Below are positions 8,134 to 17,092 of a DNA stretch of 57,253 nt, in pieces. How positions within the stretch are numbered: position 1 is the first letter of the stretch; every line of letters begins with the position of its first letter. Below the pieces are notes generated by a model. The model did not search any database, was not told the DNA's origin, and saw nothing but the letters and a program-made list of their open reading frames with translations. The translations under genes and the position numbers were made by a program. Origin of the DNA: Sulfuricellaceae bacterium (GTDB lineage Bacteria > Pseudomonadota > Gammaproteobacteria > Burkholderiales > Sulfuricellaceae); contig JAUYFQ010000140.1 of NCBI GenBank assembly GCA_030690895.1, positions 1-57,253 on the forward strand, given 5' to 3'.

Positions 8134-8247
8134 TGCACCTCCCCCTCTCCCCAACCCTTTCCCACAGAGGGAGAGGGCGCTGCCCGCACTTCCCCCTCTC
8201 CCCTCGCGGGAGAGGGCCGGGGAGAGGGGGCAACAAAGGAAGAAAAC
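8134..8247. repeat. CCCTCTCCC...GGGAGAGGG palindromic repeat inserted in coding sequence
   Basis: Two adjacent hairpins. The second is a perfect 9-bp stem, CCCTCTCCC (8194-8202) with GGGAGAGGG (8208-8216), and a five-base loop. It is unrelated to the REPs and is the only copy noticed in the window. It keeps the reading frame open, adding roughly 37 residues rich in Pro, Gly and Glu before the FHCGYSPER motif. Confidence 0.85.
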
Positions 8248-8353
8248 ATCTTCCACTGCGGCTACAGCCCCGAACGCATCAACCCCGGCGACAAACAGCA
8301 CCGCCTGCCCACCATCAAAAAGGTCACCTCCGGCTCCACCCCCGAAATCGCCC

Positions 8354-8422
8354 ATTCGCCGTAGGAGCGAGCTTGCTCGCGAACAACAGCCGCCCAATCG
8401 CCAGCAAGCTGGCTCCTACAAG
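8354..8422. repeat. REP pair inside the UDP-HexNAc dehydrogenase gene
   Basis: A standard head-to-head REP pair lies between the codons for STPEIA and THKASSIK. Family proteins have about 14 residues between these motifs, and these are absent here, so the event was a replacement and not a clean insertion. Confidence 0.88.
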
Positions 8423-9218
8423 GACAAGGCCACCCACAAGGCCAGTTCGATCAAGGTCGCCGAAGCCGCCAAGGTGATCGAAAACACCCAGCGTGATCTC
8501 AACATCGCGCTGATGAATGAACTCTCGCTGATCTTCCACCGCCTCGGCATCGATACTCTGGAAGTGCTGGAGGCCGCCGGCAGCAAATGGAACTTCCTGC
8601 CTTTTCGCCCCGGCTTGGTTGGAGGCCACTGCATCGGCGTCGATCCCTACTACTTGACGCACAAGGCGCAGGAGATCGGCTATCACCCCGAAGTCATCCT
8701 CGCCGGGCGCCGGATTAACGACAGCATGGCCGGCTATGTGGCGGACAAAGTCATCAAACTCATGACGCGGCGCAAGATGCCGGTCGTCGACTCCAGAATC
8801 CTGGTTCTCGGTTTTACCTTCAAGGAGGGCTGCCCCGACCTGCGCAATACCAAGGTAATCGACGTCGTCAGGGAACTGACCAGTTACCACGCACAAGTCG
8901 ACATCTACGACCCGTGGATCGATGTCGCCGAAGCCGAGCACGAATACCAGGTCACGCCGCTCAATGCCATGCCGCTACCGGGTACCTACGACGCTATCAT
9001 CCTCGCCGTGGCGCATCCGGAATTCCTGCAACTCGGCGCTGCCGGCATTCATGCCTTCGGCAAGCCGGGGCATGTCCTCTACGACGTGAAGTCCCTGCTG
9101 GGCAAGGCCGAGGCGGACGGTCGGCTGTAAGCACAAACGCCGTCGCGCCAGCGCCGACTTTCTGCCCGGATTAGGGGCATTTGCATTATCATGCGCGGTC
9201 TCGTGAACTCCTGTCGGG

Positions 9219-9262
9219 CACTACTGTTTTCATAACAGTAGTGCGGTAGCCTGCCCGTTGCA
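9219..9262 (+). promoter_or_regulatory. Leader hairpin followed by an ops-like element upstream of asnB
   Basis: CACTACTGTT (9219-9228) and AACAGTAGTG (9234-9243) form a perfect 10-bp stem with a five-base loop. The text continues directly as CGGTAGCCT, close to the RfaH-recruiting ops element GGCGGTAGCGT. It lies about 120 bp before the first gene of the long + strand cluster, and an RfaH-like protein is encoded at 48856-49356. There is no T-run, so it is not a typical terminator. An antitermination role is inference. Confidence 0.45.
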
Positions 9263-9362
9263 TTCGCGAATGGCCGGATCATGACCTCCGCCGACCCTGG
9301 CTCCATGGCGATATCTCCTTTCGCCTCATTCATTTGGCGTGCCGACCACCGATAATTAACCC

Positions 9363-11243
9363 ATGTGCGGCATCGCCTCCATTTTTTCCTATCACCGCGT
9401 AGCCGGCCCGATCGACCGGGATGAATTACGCCAAATGCGCGACGCGATGGTTGCGCGCGGGCCAGATGGAAAAGGCGAATGGTATTCACCGAATAGCAGG
9501 GTAGGTTTCGCCCATCGGCGTTTGTCGATCATCGATCTGAGCGAGCAGGGTGCCCAGCCGATGGAAAGTGAAGACGGCAAACTGGTCGTCAGTTTCAACG
9601 GTGAAATCTACAACTACAAGGCTTTACGCACGCAACTGGAAGCCAAGAGCTATCGGTTTCAGTCAAACTCCGACACCGAAGTGCTGCTGCATCTCTACGC
9701 CGAAATGGGAATGGAGATGCTGCACGAATTGCGCGGAATGTTCGCCTTCGTCCTGTGGGATGCGCGCCAAGGCAAGCTGTTCCTGGCGCGCGATCCCTAC
9801 GGCATCAAGCCGCTCTACTATGCGGATGATGGCTGGTGTATTCGTGCTGCCTCGCAGGTCAAGGCGCTGCTCGCAGGCGGCAAGCTGTCCCGCGAACATG
9901 AACCGGCCGGACTGGCGGGCTTCTATCTTTTCGGCACCGTGCCCGAGCCATGGACGCTCTATCGTGGCATCCAGGCGCTGCCGGCAGGACACTACCTGCA
10001 GGTGGATGATGCGGGGGTATCCGAACCAATTGGCTGGTGCAACGTAGCGTCCATCTTTGTCGAAGCGTCACAGACAGGATTGGCGTTCAGCAAGGATGAT
10101 GCGGTTGCAGAGATCCATGCCGCCTTGCAGGAAAGCGTAAAAGCCCATCTGGTTGCCGATGTACCGGTCGGCCTGTTCCTATCCAGTGGCATCGATTCCG
10201 GCGCTTTGGCCGGCTTGGTGAAAGATCAGAACCAACCGGTCGAGGCGGTCACACTGGGGTTCAGCGAATATGTCGGCACGGCCGACGACGAGGTGCCGCT
10301 GGCACAAGAGATCGCGCAGCACTATGGCGTGCGGCACCATGTGCATCGGGTAGGGCAGCAGGAATTTGCCCGGCACTTGCCAAGCATATTGGCGGCGATG
10401 GACCAGCCCAGCACCGACGGCATCAACACTTGGCTGGTAAGCCAGGCGGCAGCCATGCAGGGCTGGAAAGTGGCACTTTCCGGCGTCGGCGGCGACGAAC
10501 TGCTCGGTGGTTATCCATCGTTTCACGATATCCCGCACTGGGTTCGCCGGTTTGCCATTCCTTCAATGATTCCTTTCCTCGGCACCGCCTTTTATAAGGT
10601 CGCCTCGCGGCTTTCAGCAATCGCCTCGCCCCACGCCCCGAACTCATCACTGACCAACCCTAAGTTCGCGGGCATGCTGAAATATGGCGGAACCTATGCC
10701 GGTGCCTACCTGCTCCGGCGCGGGTTGTTCCTGCCGGAGGAACTGCCCACGGTTATGGGCGAGGAACTAGCCCGCGAAGGATTGCGGCGGTTGCAGCCTA
10801 TGGCCTATCTCAATCAGCAGTTGGCAGGGGCAAGCCAGTTTGCGGAGAGAGCACCACCGGCCATGAAGGTTTCCGCACTGGAGTCATCCATCTACATGCG
10901 CAATCAACTGTTGCGCGATTCCGATTGGGCCGGCATGGCGCACTCGCTGGAGATTCGCACGCCGCTGGTGGATATCGATCTGCTCAAGAAAGTCGCTCCG
11001 CTACTGACGGCATTGCGTCCCGGAGACGGCAAACATGCTCTTGCTTCAGCTCCATCACAATCCTTGCCGGAACACATTCGCAACCGCCCGAAGACCGGCT
11101 TTACGGTCCCCGTGAACCAATGGCTGCAACAGGACAAGAACCTCGATGCATGGAAACAAATACCGGCCCTGCGCCAGCCCTCATGTCCCTGGGCCCGCCG
11201 CTGGGCCTACACGGTGATGGCGATGAATACAGGAGGACTGTGA
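9363..11243 (+). CDS. asnB: Asparagine synthase (glutamine-hydrolysing), sugar-amidating type
   Basis: A 626-residue class II amidotransferase. Cys2 (MCGIASIF) is the glutaminase nucleophile, and FNGEIYNYKALR and ARDPYGIKPLYY are Ntn-domain motifs. The synthetase P-loop is SSGIDSG at about residues 273-279. In polysaccharide clusters such proteins often amidate uronic acids (for example WbpS acting on HexNAcA); placement right after a HexNAc dehydrogenase supports that, though ordinary asparagine synthesis cannot be excluded. First gene of the cluster after a 230-bp leader. Confidence 0.85.
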   Translation: MCGIASIFSYHRVAGPIDRDELRQMRDAMVARGPDGKGEWYSPNSRVGFAHRRLSIIDLSEQGAQPMESEDGKLVVSFNGEIYNYKALRTQLEAKSYRFQSNSDTEVLLHLYAEMGMEMLHELRGMFAFVLWDARQGKLFLARDPYGIKPLYYADDGWCIRAASQVKALLAGGKLSREHEPAGLAGFYLFGTVPEPWTLYRGIQALPAGHYLQVDDAGVSEPIGWCNVASIFVEASQTGLAFSKDDAVAEIHAALQESVKAHLVADVPVGLFLSSGIDSGALAGLVKDQNQPVEAVTLGFSEYVGTADDEVPLAQEIAQHYGVRHHVHRVGQQEFARHLPSILAAMDQPSTDGINTWLVSQAAAMQGWKVALSGVGGDELLGGYPSFHDIPHWVRRFAIPSMIPFLGTAFYKVASRLSAIASPHAPNSSLTNPKFAGMLKYGGTYAGAYLLRRGLFLPEELPTVMGEELAREGLRRLQPMAYLNQQLAGASQFAERAPPAMKVSALESSIYMRNQLLRDSDWAGMAHSLEIRTPLVDIDLLKKVAPLLTALRPGDGKHALASAPSQSLPEHIRNRPKTGFTVPVNQWLQQDKNLDAWKQIPALRQPSCPWARRWAYTVMAMNTGGL

Positions 11244-11285
11244 GGTGTTAGCTCGACAGTTCATCAGCCGGAGGGTAATAGCGGC

Positions 11286-12401
11286 ATGAAAATCCTGGTC
11301 CTGATGACCGACCCCTACGGCGGCCATGGCGGCATCGCCCAATACAATCGCGATGTACTGGATGCGCTTGCCGCCATGCCTGAAGTAACGCAGATCGTAT
11401 CGCTGCCCAGGCTGGTCCCGTCCACGGACTGCGTATTGCCCGCAAAGCTGGAAGAACATTTCAACGCCAGATCAATCGCTGGCTATCTTTGGCAGGGCCT
11501 GACGCTGGCCCTCAGGCAAAAGCCGGATGTAATCTTGTGCGGACACATCAACCTGTTGCCATTGGCCGCAATAATAAAAAAAGCGCTTGGAATTCCATTG
11601 GTAATCGAACTGTACGGAATCGATGTGTGGTCGCCCAAACCCTCGATATTTCATGATTGGAGCATTCGTCAGGTGGACTTGGCGATCAGCATCAGTCGCT
11701 TTACCCGACAGAAATTTCTGGCCTGGGCCAGCGTCTCGCCCGCGAGGGTGAAAGTGGTCCCCAACGCAATTCACCTTGATCAATACGTGCCAGCGTCCAA
11801 GCCAGACTATTTGCAGGATCGGTATTGTCTCCAAGGCAAGAAAGTATTGCTGACCCTCGGGCGGCTATCGGCCAGCGAGCGCTACAAGGGCCAGGATCGC
11901 ATCATTCAATTAATGCCGGGGCTGTTGAAGCAGCGTCCCGATCTAGCCTATCTGATCGCCGGCGACGGCGACGACCGTGGTCGGCTGGAAGCCCTTGCAG
12001 GCGAGTGTGGCGTTTCAGATCAGGTGCACTTCATCGGACGCGTCCCCAACGAAGAAATGATGGACCTCTACAATCTCGCGGATGCCTTCGCCATGCCAAG
12101 CATCGGCGAAGGCTTTGGCTTTGTATTTCTTGAGGCGGCAGCCTGCGGTGTGCCGGTTTTGGGTGGCGGCGTTGACGGTTCTCCCGATGCGCTTGCCGAT
12201 GGCAGGCTGGGAATCATGGTCGATCCCGATGATGGTAAAGCGCTGAACGAAGGACTTCTCCGGCTGTTGGATCAACCAAAAGCAGTTCCGGCCGATCTTG
12301 CGATGTATGATTTCGCACTCTTCAAGCACCAGATTCGGCAATTGATACTTCCAATGTGCAGTAGCCTGAGTGTCACTCGACTTCAACCGGTGGCATCATG
12401 A
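11286..12401 (+). CDS. Glycosyltransferase family 4
   Basis: A 371-residue GT-B enzyme. The N-terminal half begins KILVLMTDPYGGHGGIAQYN (glycine-rich acceptor-side loop). The C-terminal nucleotide-sugar domain has LLTLGRLSASERYKGQDRII and MPSIGEGFGFVFLEAAACGV with the family's paired Glu residues. It should transfer a sugar to the lipid-linked repeat unit at the cytoplasmic face. Its stop overlaps the next gene's start by four bases. Confidence 0.87.
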   Translation: MKILVLMTDPYGGHGGIAQYNRDVLDALAAMPEVTQIVSLPRLVPSTDCVLPAKLEEHFNARSIAGYLWQGLTLALRQKPDVILCGHINLLPLAAIIKKALGIPLVIELYGIDVWSPKPSIFHDWSIRQVDLAISISRFTRQKFLAWASVSPARVKVVPNAIHLDQYVPASKPDYLQDRYCLQGKKVLLTLGRLSASERYKGQDRIIQLMPGLLKQRPDLAYLIAGDGDDRGRLEALAGECGVSDQVHFIGRVPNEEMMDLYNLADAFAMPSIGEGFGFVFLEAAACGVPVLGGGVDGSPDALADGRLGIMVDPDDGKALNEGLLRLLDQPKAVPADLAMYDFALFKHQIRQLILPMCSSLSVTRLQPVAS

Positions 12402-13378
12402 TGGCCGCAAAGACCAGAGCCCTTATCTGCGGCGTCTCCGGTCAGGACGGGGCATATCTCGCCAAGTTCCTCGTCGGCAAGGGCTATGAAGTCTTCGGAA
12501 CATCCCGCGACGCTGAACTTTCGAGCTTTGCCAACCTTAGGCAACTCGGTGTTCTTGATCGGGTGCATCGACGCTCGATGTCGCTGATGGACTTCCGCAG
12601 CGTTCTGACCGTGCTTTCCGAAGTCCAGCCGAGCGAAATCTACAACCTTGCCGGGCAATCGTCCGTCGGCCTTTCCTTCGAACAGCCAGTCGAGACGATG
12701 GAAAGCATTTGCATGGGGACGCTCAACCTGCTTGAGGCTGTTCGCTTTCTCGGCAAGGGCATCAAGCTTTATAACGCAAGCTCGAGCGAATGCTTTGGCG
12801 ATACCGGCGACCATCCGGCCGACGAGCAAACTCCCTTCAAGCCGCGCAGCCCCTATGCCGTGGCCAAATCAGCGGCGCACTGGACGGTTGCCAACTATCG
12901 CGATGCCTATGGCCTGTTCGCCTGCAACGGCATTCTGTTCAACCACGAATCTCCGCTACGCCCACCGCGTTTTGTGACGCGCAAGATCGTACGCGCCGCC
13001 TGCGCAATCAAGCTCGGCCAGGAACAGTCGCTCCGGCTCGGCAACCTGGGTATCTGTCGGGACTGGGGCTCGGCCGAGGAGTACGTGGACGCCATGTGGC
13101 GCATGCTGCAATTCGATCGCGCAGAAGATTTCGTCATCGCCACCGGCCAAACGAGCAGTCTGCAGGAGTTCGTCAAGGCTGCGTTCGACGCGGTGGATCT
13201 CGATTGGTCACGGCATGTCGAATTCGACAACGCGCTAACACGACCTTCGGAAACCTCATTTAGCGCGGGCAATGCAGCTAAGGCCAGTGATGCCTTGGGC
13301 TGGCAGGCCAAGTCGCAGATGCGCGATGTTGTTCGGATGATGGTTGATCAAGAGTTGGCGAGCATGAGCATTGGCTGA
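12398..13378 (+). CDS. GDP-mannose 4,6-dehydratase-like SDR
   Basis: A 326-residue extended short-chain dehydrogenase. NAD(P) loop ALICGVSGQDGAYLAKFL, substrate motif YNLAGQSSVGLSFEQPVET, ASSSECFG, the SPYAVAK YxxxK catalytic pair near residue 152, and FNHESPLRPPRFVTRKI. These match Gmd, which makes GDP-4-keto-6-deoxymannose, the precursor of fucose, rhamnose and perosamine. It is a little shorter than typical Gmd (~345-370), and no fucose synthase neighbour is seen, so the final sugar is unknown. Confidence 0.82.
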   Translation: MMAAKTRALICGVSGQDGAYLAKFLVGKGYEVFGTSRDAELSSFANLRQLGVLDRVHRRSMSLMDFRSVLTVLSEVQPSEIYNLAGQSSVGLSFEQPVETMESICMGTLNLLEAVRFLGKGIKLYNASSSECFGDTGDHPADEQTPFKPRSPYAVAKSAAHWTVANYRDAYGLFACNGILFNHESPLRPPRFVTRKIVRAACAIKLGQEQSLRLGNLGICRDWGSAEEYVDAMWRMLQFDRAEDFVIATGQTSSLQEFVKAAFDAVDLDWSRHVEFDNALTRPSETSFSAGNAAKASDALGWQAKSQMRDVVRMMVDQELASMSIG

Positions 13379-13416
13379 CGGATCGATACATTACATACGG
13401 TTTTAAAGGAGTTAAA

Positions 13417-14004
13417 TTGATCGGCAAAACATTCGCTCACTATGTCGCCGTGGCAATCGGCTCAGAGTTGCCCCAGACACAGACAACTGAAGCTGAACGC
13501 GCGCTTCTGATGCAGCACCTGCCAGGTCGGAAGCGCATCGTTGAAATTGGCGTGTTCGAAGGCTTTACCACCCGGGTGCTCGCCGAGGCTTCAGATCCGG
13601 ATGGGACCATTTACGGCGTGGATCCCTTCTTCACTGGTAGACTAGGAATCTCCTGGGGCTTCATGATCGCCAAGAGTTACAACCGGAAGTACCTTGCGAG
13701 CGGCAAACTGAAGTTTGTGCGTTCGTTTAGTACTGGCGTCGGGGATAAGGTACCCGAGACCGTAGATTTCATTTTCATCGACGCAGACCACTCGCTGGCA
13801 GGCATCACTGCAGACTGGACGTTCTGGAGTGAGCGCATCGAGTCAGGCGGGATCATCGCCTTGCACGATACCTTGCTGACTCCCGATCGACTGCAATCGG
13901 CTGAGTTTGGCAGTCACCAGTATTTCCGCAGCCATATACAGCATGATTCGCGCTTCCGGATCGTAGGCAAGGCTGGTTCGTTGTCGATTCTGAGCAGACG
14001 TTAG
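13417..14004 (+). CDS. Class I SAM-dependent methyltransferase
   Basis: A 195-residue Methyltransf_24-type protein. SAM-binding motif I is KRIVEIGVFEGFTTRVLAEA, the acidic loop is YGVDPFF, and the DFIFIDADHSLAGITADW block precedes a GGIIALHD strand. TTG start at 13417 with AAAGGAG just upstream. It sits between Gmd-like and AsnB-like genes and probably methylates a repeat-unit sugar; the position is unknown. Confidence 0.8.
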   Translation: MIGKTFAHYVAVAIGSELPQTQTTEAERALLMQHLPGRKRIVEIGVFEGFTTRVLAEASDPDGTIYGVDPFFTGRLGISWGFMIAKSYNRKYLASGKLKFVRSFSTGVGDKVPETVDFIFIDADHSLAGITADWTFWSERIESGGIIALHDTLLTPDRLQSAEFGSHQYFRSHIQHDSRFRIVGKAGSLSILSRR

Positions 14005-14015
14005 GAATATCCCAA

Positions 14016-15887
14016 TTGTCATTCTACATCTGCCCAAATGGTATTGATCGCGCTCGGCTGCAATCGGTCGCCAGTGAACTAGCGCAGCCCGGAAAAGAGA
14101 CGGTCATGCATGCCGGCCCTGTCGGGTGGCTTTGGGTCGACGATCAGCCGGAACGGTTCGGTCCTGCAACCGACGATGCGACGGGTGTGACCGTGGTCTC
14201 ATCCGGGCGACTTGTATGGTCGGCGCAAGAGTGGTTGCATGCCGAACGCCTGAACTACAGTGGCGGCTTGGCCAACAGGTTGATCCTTGAGCGTTATCTG
14301 TCGGCAGGCGCTGAGGCGGTGACACCCTATAACGGTGCCGCGGTAGTTGCCATACTTGATCCGCGCGATGGCCAGACTCACATCTGGACGGACCAGTTTG
14401 GATACCATCCGTGTTTTGTCTATCGCGGCGATAAGCCCGATCAGTGCATCGTAACCACCTTTCCAGACTTATTGCTGGTCGATCCTGTGGCACAGGTTAG
14501 CTACGATCTGGTGTCGATGGCCGAGTTCATTCGTGGCTGGCGCGCGACGCCTCCGAATACCTACTTTTTGGAAGTCAAACATGCCGGGGCCGCAACCCAT
14601 CTGACGATAGACACGCGGGCGGCACGCATATCAAAGGCAGAGTATTGGCGGCCGTTCGAGGATGACTTTTACCCATCGATTACTGCCGCGGCGGAGGAGC
14701 TTGCCGCTGCCATCCGTGTTGCCGTCGCCGAGCGCACGGCTATCGCCAAACGCCCGTTGTTTTTCGTCAGCGGCGGAGCGGATTCGCGCGTATTGCTGTT
14801 TAGTGCCGCCAACCGTAGCCTGGTCACGGCAGTCAATTTGTATGAGCGCGCTGCCGCGGAGACGGAAATTGCGCGCCGTCTGTGCGACGCCGCTGGATGC
14901 CGGTTTGTTTCGTTTCAGAGAGACAACGACTTCTATCCGCGGAACCTATCGGATAACGTGCGCTGGTCGGGGGCGATGTGGTCGGCCGAAGATGCGCACT
15001 ACCCTGGCTTTAGCGAAAAAATTGCGGAGTTCGAGCCCGATCTGATCATGACCGCCTGCACGACAGATTGGGTGTTCAAGGGCTATGGGCTTGAGAAGCA
15101 GCACATGCCTTTGCTGGGAAGAAGTCTCCCGATACTTTCCTATCTTGACCAACGGGTCAATGGATTTCTTCCCAATGTTCCGCTACCGGCCCCACCGGAG
15201 TTAGCTGTTGCAGTGGAGCAAAGGCTCGCGGATTGGTTTGTTGGTTGCCCGGAGCATTTATCCACGCCGCGCGATCGGCTCGTGGTAGAAGATCGCCGCA
15301 TTCGCCCGACGGCGTACACAGTTTCCGTGTCCGGGTCGATCATGTATCGGCGATTCCCTTACGACCACTTTCTGGCAGATTCGCGCGTAGCAGCTTGCTA
15401 TAGCCGAACGCACCCTGATTGGAAACTCAATCGTGAAGTGTGGGGCAAGGCGGCCGCGCGTATCTGTGCCGACGCCGGGAAGATCGTAGACTCCAACTGG
15501 GGTTGGAGCGTCGATGCCTCCACGCCGGAAAAGCTGGCGGTATTTGCTGCTGGCTGGCTCGGCCGACGCTTGCTTCCAAAGTCAAAGGCGACGAAACAGG
15601 ATGATGACAGGCCTCCATCCTCAGGCTCTTGGCCAGATTACGGATGGTATGCGCTGCACAGCCCTACTGTGAAGCAGCTATGGGCGTCTGTAACAAGCGA
15701 GGAGCGGGGAAGAATGACAATGATTTGCGGCGCTGATCCGTGGGGTAGGCCGCTGACCGAATGGTCCATAGACGGCTTGCATTTGTTTCGAATACTTACC
15801 TTGCTCACCCATTGGCGCGAGACTGAGCTAAGACGGATACGCGCGCATTTGCCACCGCACCTGCCCGTCGCCTGCTTCACTCAATAG
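14016..15887 (+). CDS. Asparagine-synthase-like protein lacking the N-terminal Cys
   Basis: A 623-residue protein starting at TTG 14016. The synthetase-domain P-loop is FFVSGGADSRVLLF near residues 249-262. The N-terminal region keeps Ntn-like strands (ILDPRDGQTHIWTDQFGYHP) but begins MSFYICPNG, without the Cys2 nucleophile of true AsnB. It therefore probably cannot hydrolyse glutamine and may use another nitrogen source or carry out a different adenylation reaction. It forms a block with the preceding methyltransferase gene. This is the second AsnB-type enzyme in the cluster. Confidence 0.75.
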   Translation: MSFYICPNGIDRARLQSVASELAQPGKETVMHAGPVGWLWVDDQPERFGPATDDATGVTVVSSGRLVWSAQEWLHAERLNYSGGLANRLILERYLSAGAEAVTPYNGAAVVAILDPRDGQTHIWTDQFGYHPCFVYRGDKPDQCIVTTFPDLLLVDPVAQVSYDLVSMAEFIRGWRATPPNTYFLEVKHAGAATHLTIDTRAARISKAEYWRPFEDDFYPSITAAAEELAAAIRVAVAERTAIAKRPLFFVSGGADSRVLLFSAANRSLVTAVNLYERAAAETEIARRLCDAAGCRFVSFQRDNDFYPRNLSDNVRWSGAMWSAEDAHYPGFSEKIAEFEPDLIMTACTTDWVFKGYGLEKQHMPLLGRSLPILSYLDQRVNGFLPNVPLPAPPELAVAVEQRLADWFVGCPEHLSTPRDRLVVEDRRIRPTAYTVSVSGSIMYRRFPYDHFLADSRVAACYSRTHPDWKLNREVWGKAAARICADAGKIVDSNWGWSVDASTPEKLAVFAAGWLGRRLLPKSKATKQDDDRPPSSGSWPDYGWYALHSPTVKQLWASVTSEERGRMTMICGADPWGRPLTEWSIDGLHLFRILTLLTHWRETELRRIRAHLPPHLPVACFTQ

Positions 15888-16211
15888 GTAGTGCAATGAC
15901 CTTGAAACGTATAAAAATCGTCGGACGGCATCTATCGTAGTAAGGCGATAGGTTGGCGAAGCAAGCGGACCGAGGTCGCTAACTGTCTCTAAAAAGTTAA
16001 AGATTTAATAAATAAAAACAAAATAGTAGCATGCATTCCTAGGAATCCATAGGGATTGGGTTTGTTGAGTGGGTTGGTGCAACTGCAGCCAAAAGAGTCA
16101 TGACTTTCTCTGCGCGCGAGCAAATTTCTCCAGCACCCCCCATATCTTTGCACTGAGAGTATCGGCCTCCCTATATAAATTTTGCTGCAGCTTGATGAAA
16201 GGAAGTTCCAT
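15888..16211 (+). other. AT-rich intergenic region
   Basis: No convincing gene on either strand. It holds a CTATCG...CGATAG stem (about 15932-15951), an AT-rich run (15995-16030) and a perfect ATTCCTAGGAAT palindrome (about 16036-16047). The drop in GC starts here and continues through the next gene, suggesting a junction with imported DNA and possibly an internal promoter. Confidence 0.5.
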
Positions 16212-16988
16212 ATGTTTTTTTCTAGCATGATCCGACTTGTAAAGATCAAGCTTGTAGCCGCCATTCGAGCAGGGGTGAGAGATGACCTCGCGCAGTTGAA
16301 TCATTTGGCGCCTGAAGACGAGGCGTTTTATGAGATTTGGGTCAAGTGCCGGCCTTATACAATGACATCTCTTGAGAGAGGATTGGCACTTTACCGAGCA
16401 ATACGTTATCTGGTTGAAAACAATATTCCTGGAGATATTGTCGAGTGTGGTGTTTGGCGTGGGGGCTCGTCAATGATTGCCATGGCTACTCTTTGTAGCC
16501 TCGGTGTGATGGACCGAAGAGTTCTGATGTTTGATACTTACGAAGGCATGACCAATCCAAGCGCAGCAGATGTAGATAATAGCGGCAATACTGCTCAGGA
16601 TCTGTTTGTCGCACATCAAGGCAGAGCGGATGGCATCCTTTGCTACGCGACCTTAAATGAAGTGAGAAACAATGTTAATTCAATCGGATATCCAACGAGT
16701 CTTGTAGAGTTTGTCGTCGGAGATATTAGAGAAACAATCAAACAATTTGTTCAAAGACCGATCGCATTGCTACGGCTCGATACTGACTTTTATGACAGCA
16801 CTAAAGTCGAGCTTGAGATGTTTTATCCATCGCTTGTGGGTGGTGGTGTTTTGATTATTGACGATTATGGGCATTGGCAAGGAGCGCGCAAAGCTGTTGA
16901 CGAATACTGGGCTTCGTTACGGAAATTGGATAGGCGTGCTCCCTTGCTTTCCATTATTGATTACACAGGTCGTCTGGCAATTAAATAG
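16212..16988 (+). CDS. TylF/MycF-family O-methyltransferase
   Basis: About 258 residues from the ATG at 16212, with AAAGGA nine bases upstream; an upstream in-frame start at 16182 is less likely. Family signatures: GDIVECGVWRGGSSMIAM, RRVLMFDTYEGMTNPS, RLDTDFYDSTKVELEMFYPS and GGGVLIIDDYGHWQGARKAV with the metal-binding Asp pair. TylF enzymes O-methylate deoxysugars with a divalent metal. Base composition is clearly lower in GC than in neighbours, suggesting separate acquisition. Confidence 0.88.
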   Translation: MFFSSMIRLVKIKLVAAIRAGVRDDLAQLNHLAPEDEAFYEIWVKCRPYTMTSLERGLALYRAIRYLVENNIPGDIVECGVWRGGSSMIAMATLCSLGVMDRRVLMFDTYEGMTNPSAADVDNSGNTAQDLFVAHQGRADGILCYATLNEVRNNVNSIGYPTSLVEFVVGDIRETIKQFVQRPIALLRLDTDFYDSTKVELEMFYPSLVGGGVLIIDDYGHWQGARKAVDEYWASLRKLDRRAPLLSIIDYTGRLAIK

Positions 16989-17092
16989 AATAATGGTATG
17001 CGAAATAGTGCCCATCTCTTCTGCGCCCCTTGCGTTTTCGCGGCACCATCTCATCTTGTACAATTCATAAGAGCGTATGAGGATTGACATCA

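Larger units (their letters stand above)
7705..9130 (+). pseudogene. UDP-N-acetylhexosamine 6-dehydrogenase (WbpA/TviB type), broken by repeats
   Basis: The 5' part (ATG 7705) has the Rossmann motif GLGYVGLPLAVEFGK and CGYSPERINPGDK. It stops at 8364 inside a REP pair. The 3' part resumes as HKASSIKVAEAAKVIENTQ and contains the catalytic Cys in GLVGGHCIGVDPYYL. The REP pair (8354-8422) takes the place of about 14 codons expected in the family and shifts frame. A separate 114-bp CCCTCTCCC repeat is inserted in frame upstream (8134-8247). The native enzyme oxidises UDP-GlcNAc or UDP-GalNAc to the uronic acid. A GTG at 8474 could only give a C-terminal half lacking the NAD domain. Confidence 0.88.

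Noticed and set aside
9219-9243. Rho-independent terminator
   Set aside because: The stem is perfect but not GC-rich and has no T-run on either side; a regulatory leader structure is more likely.
15989-16264. 91-codon minus-strand frame in the AT-rich gap
   Set aside because: No ribosome-binding site or family motif, and it overlaps the TylF-type gene start.
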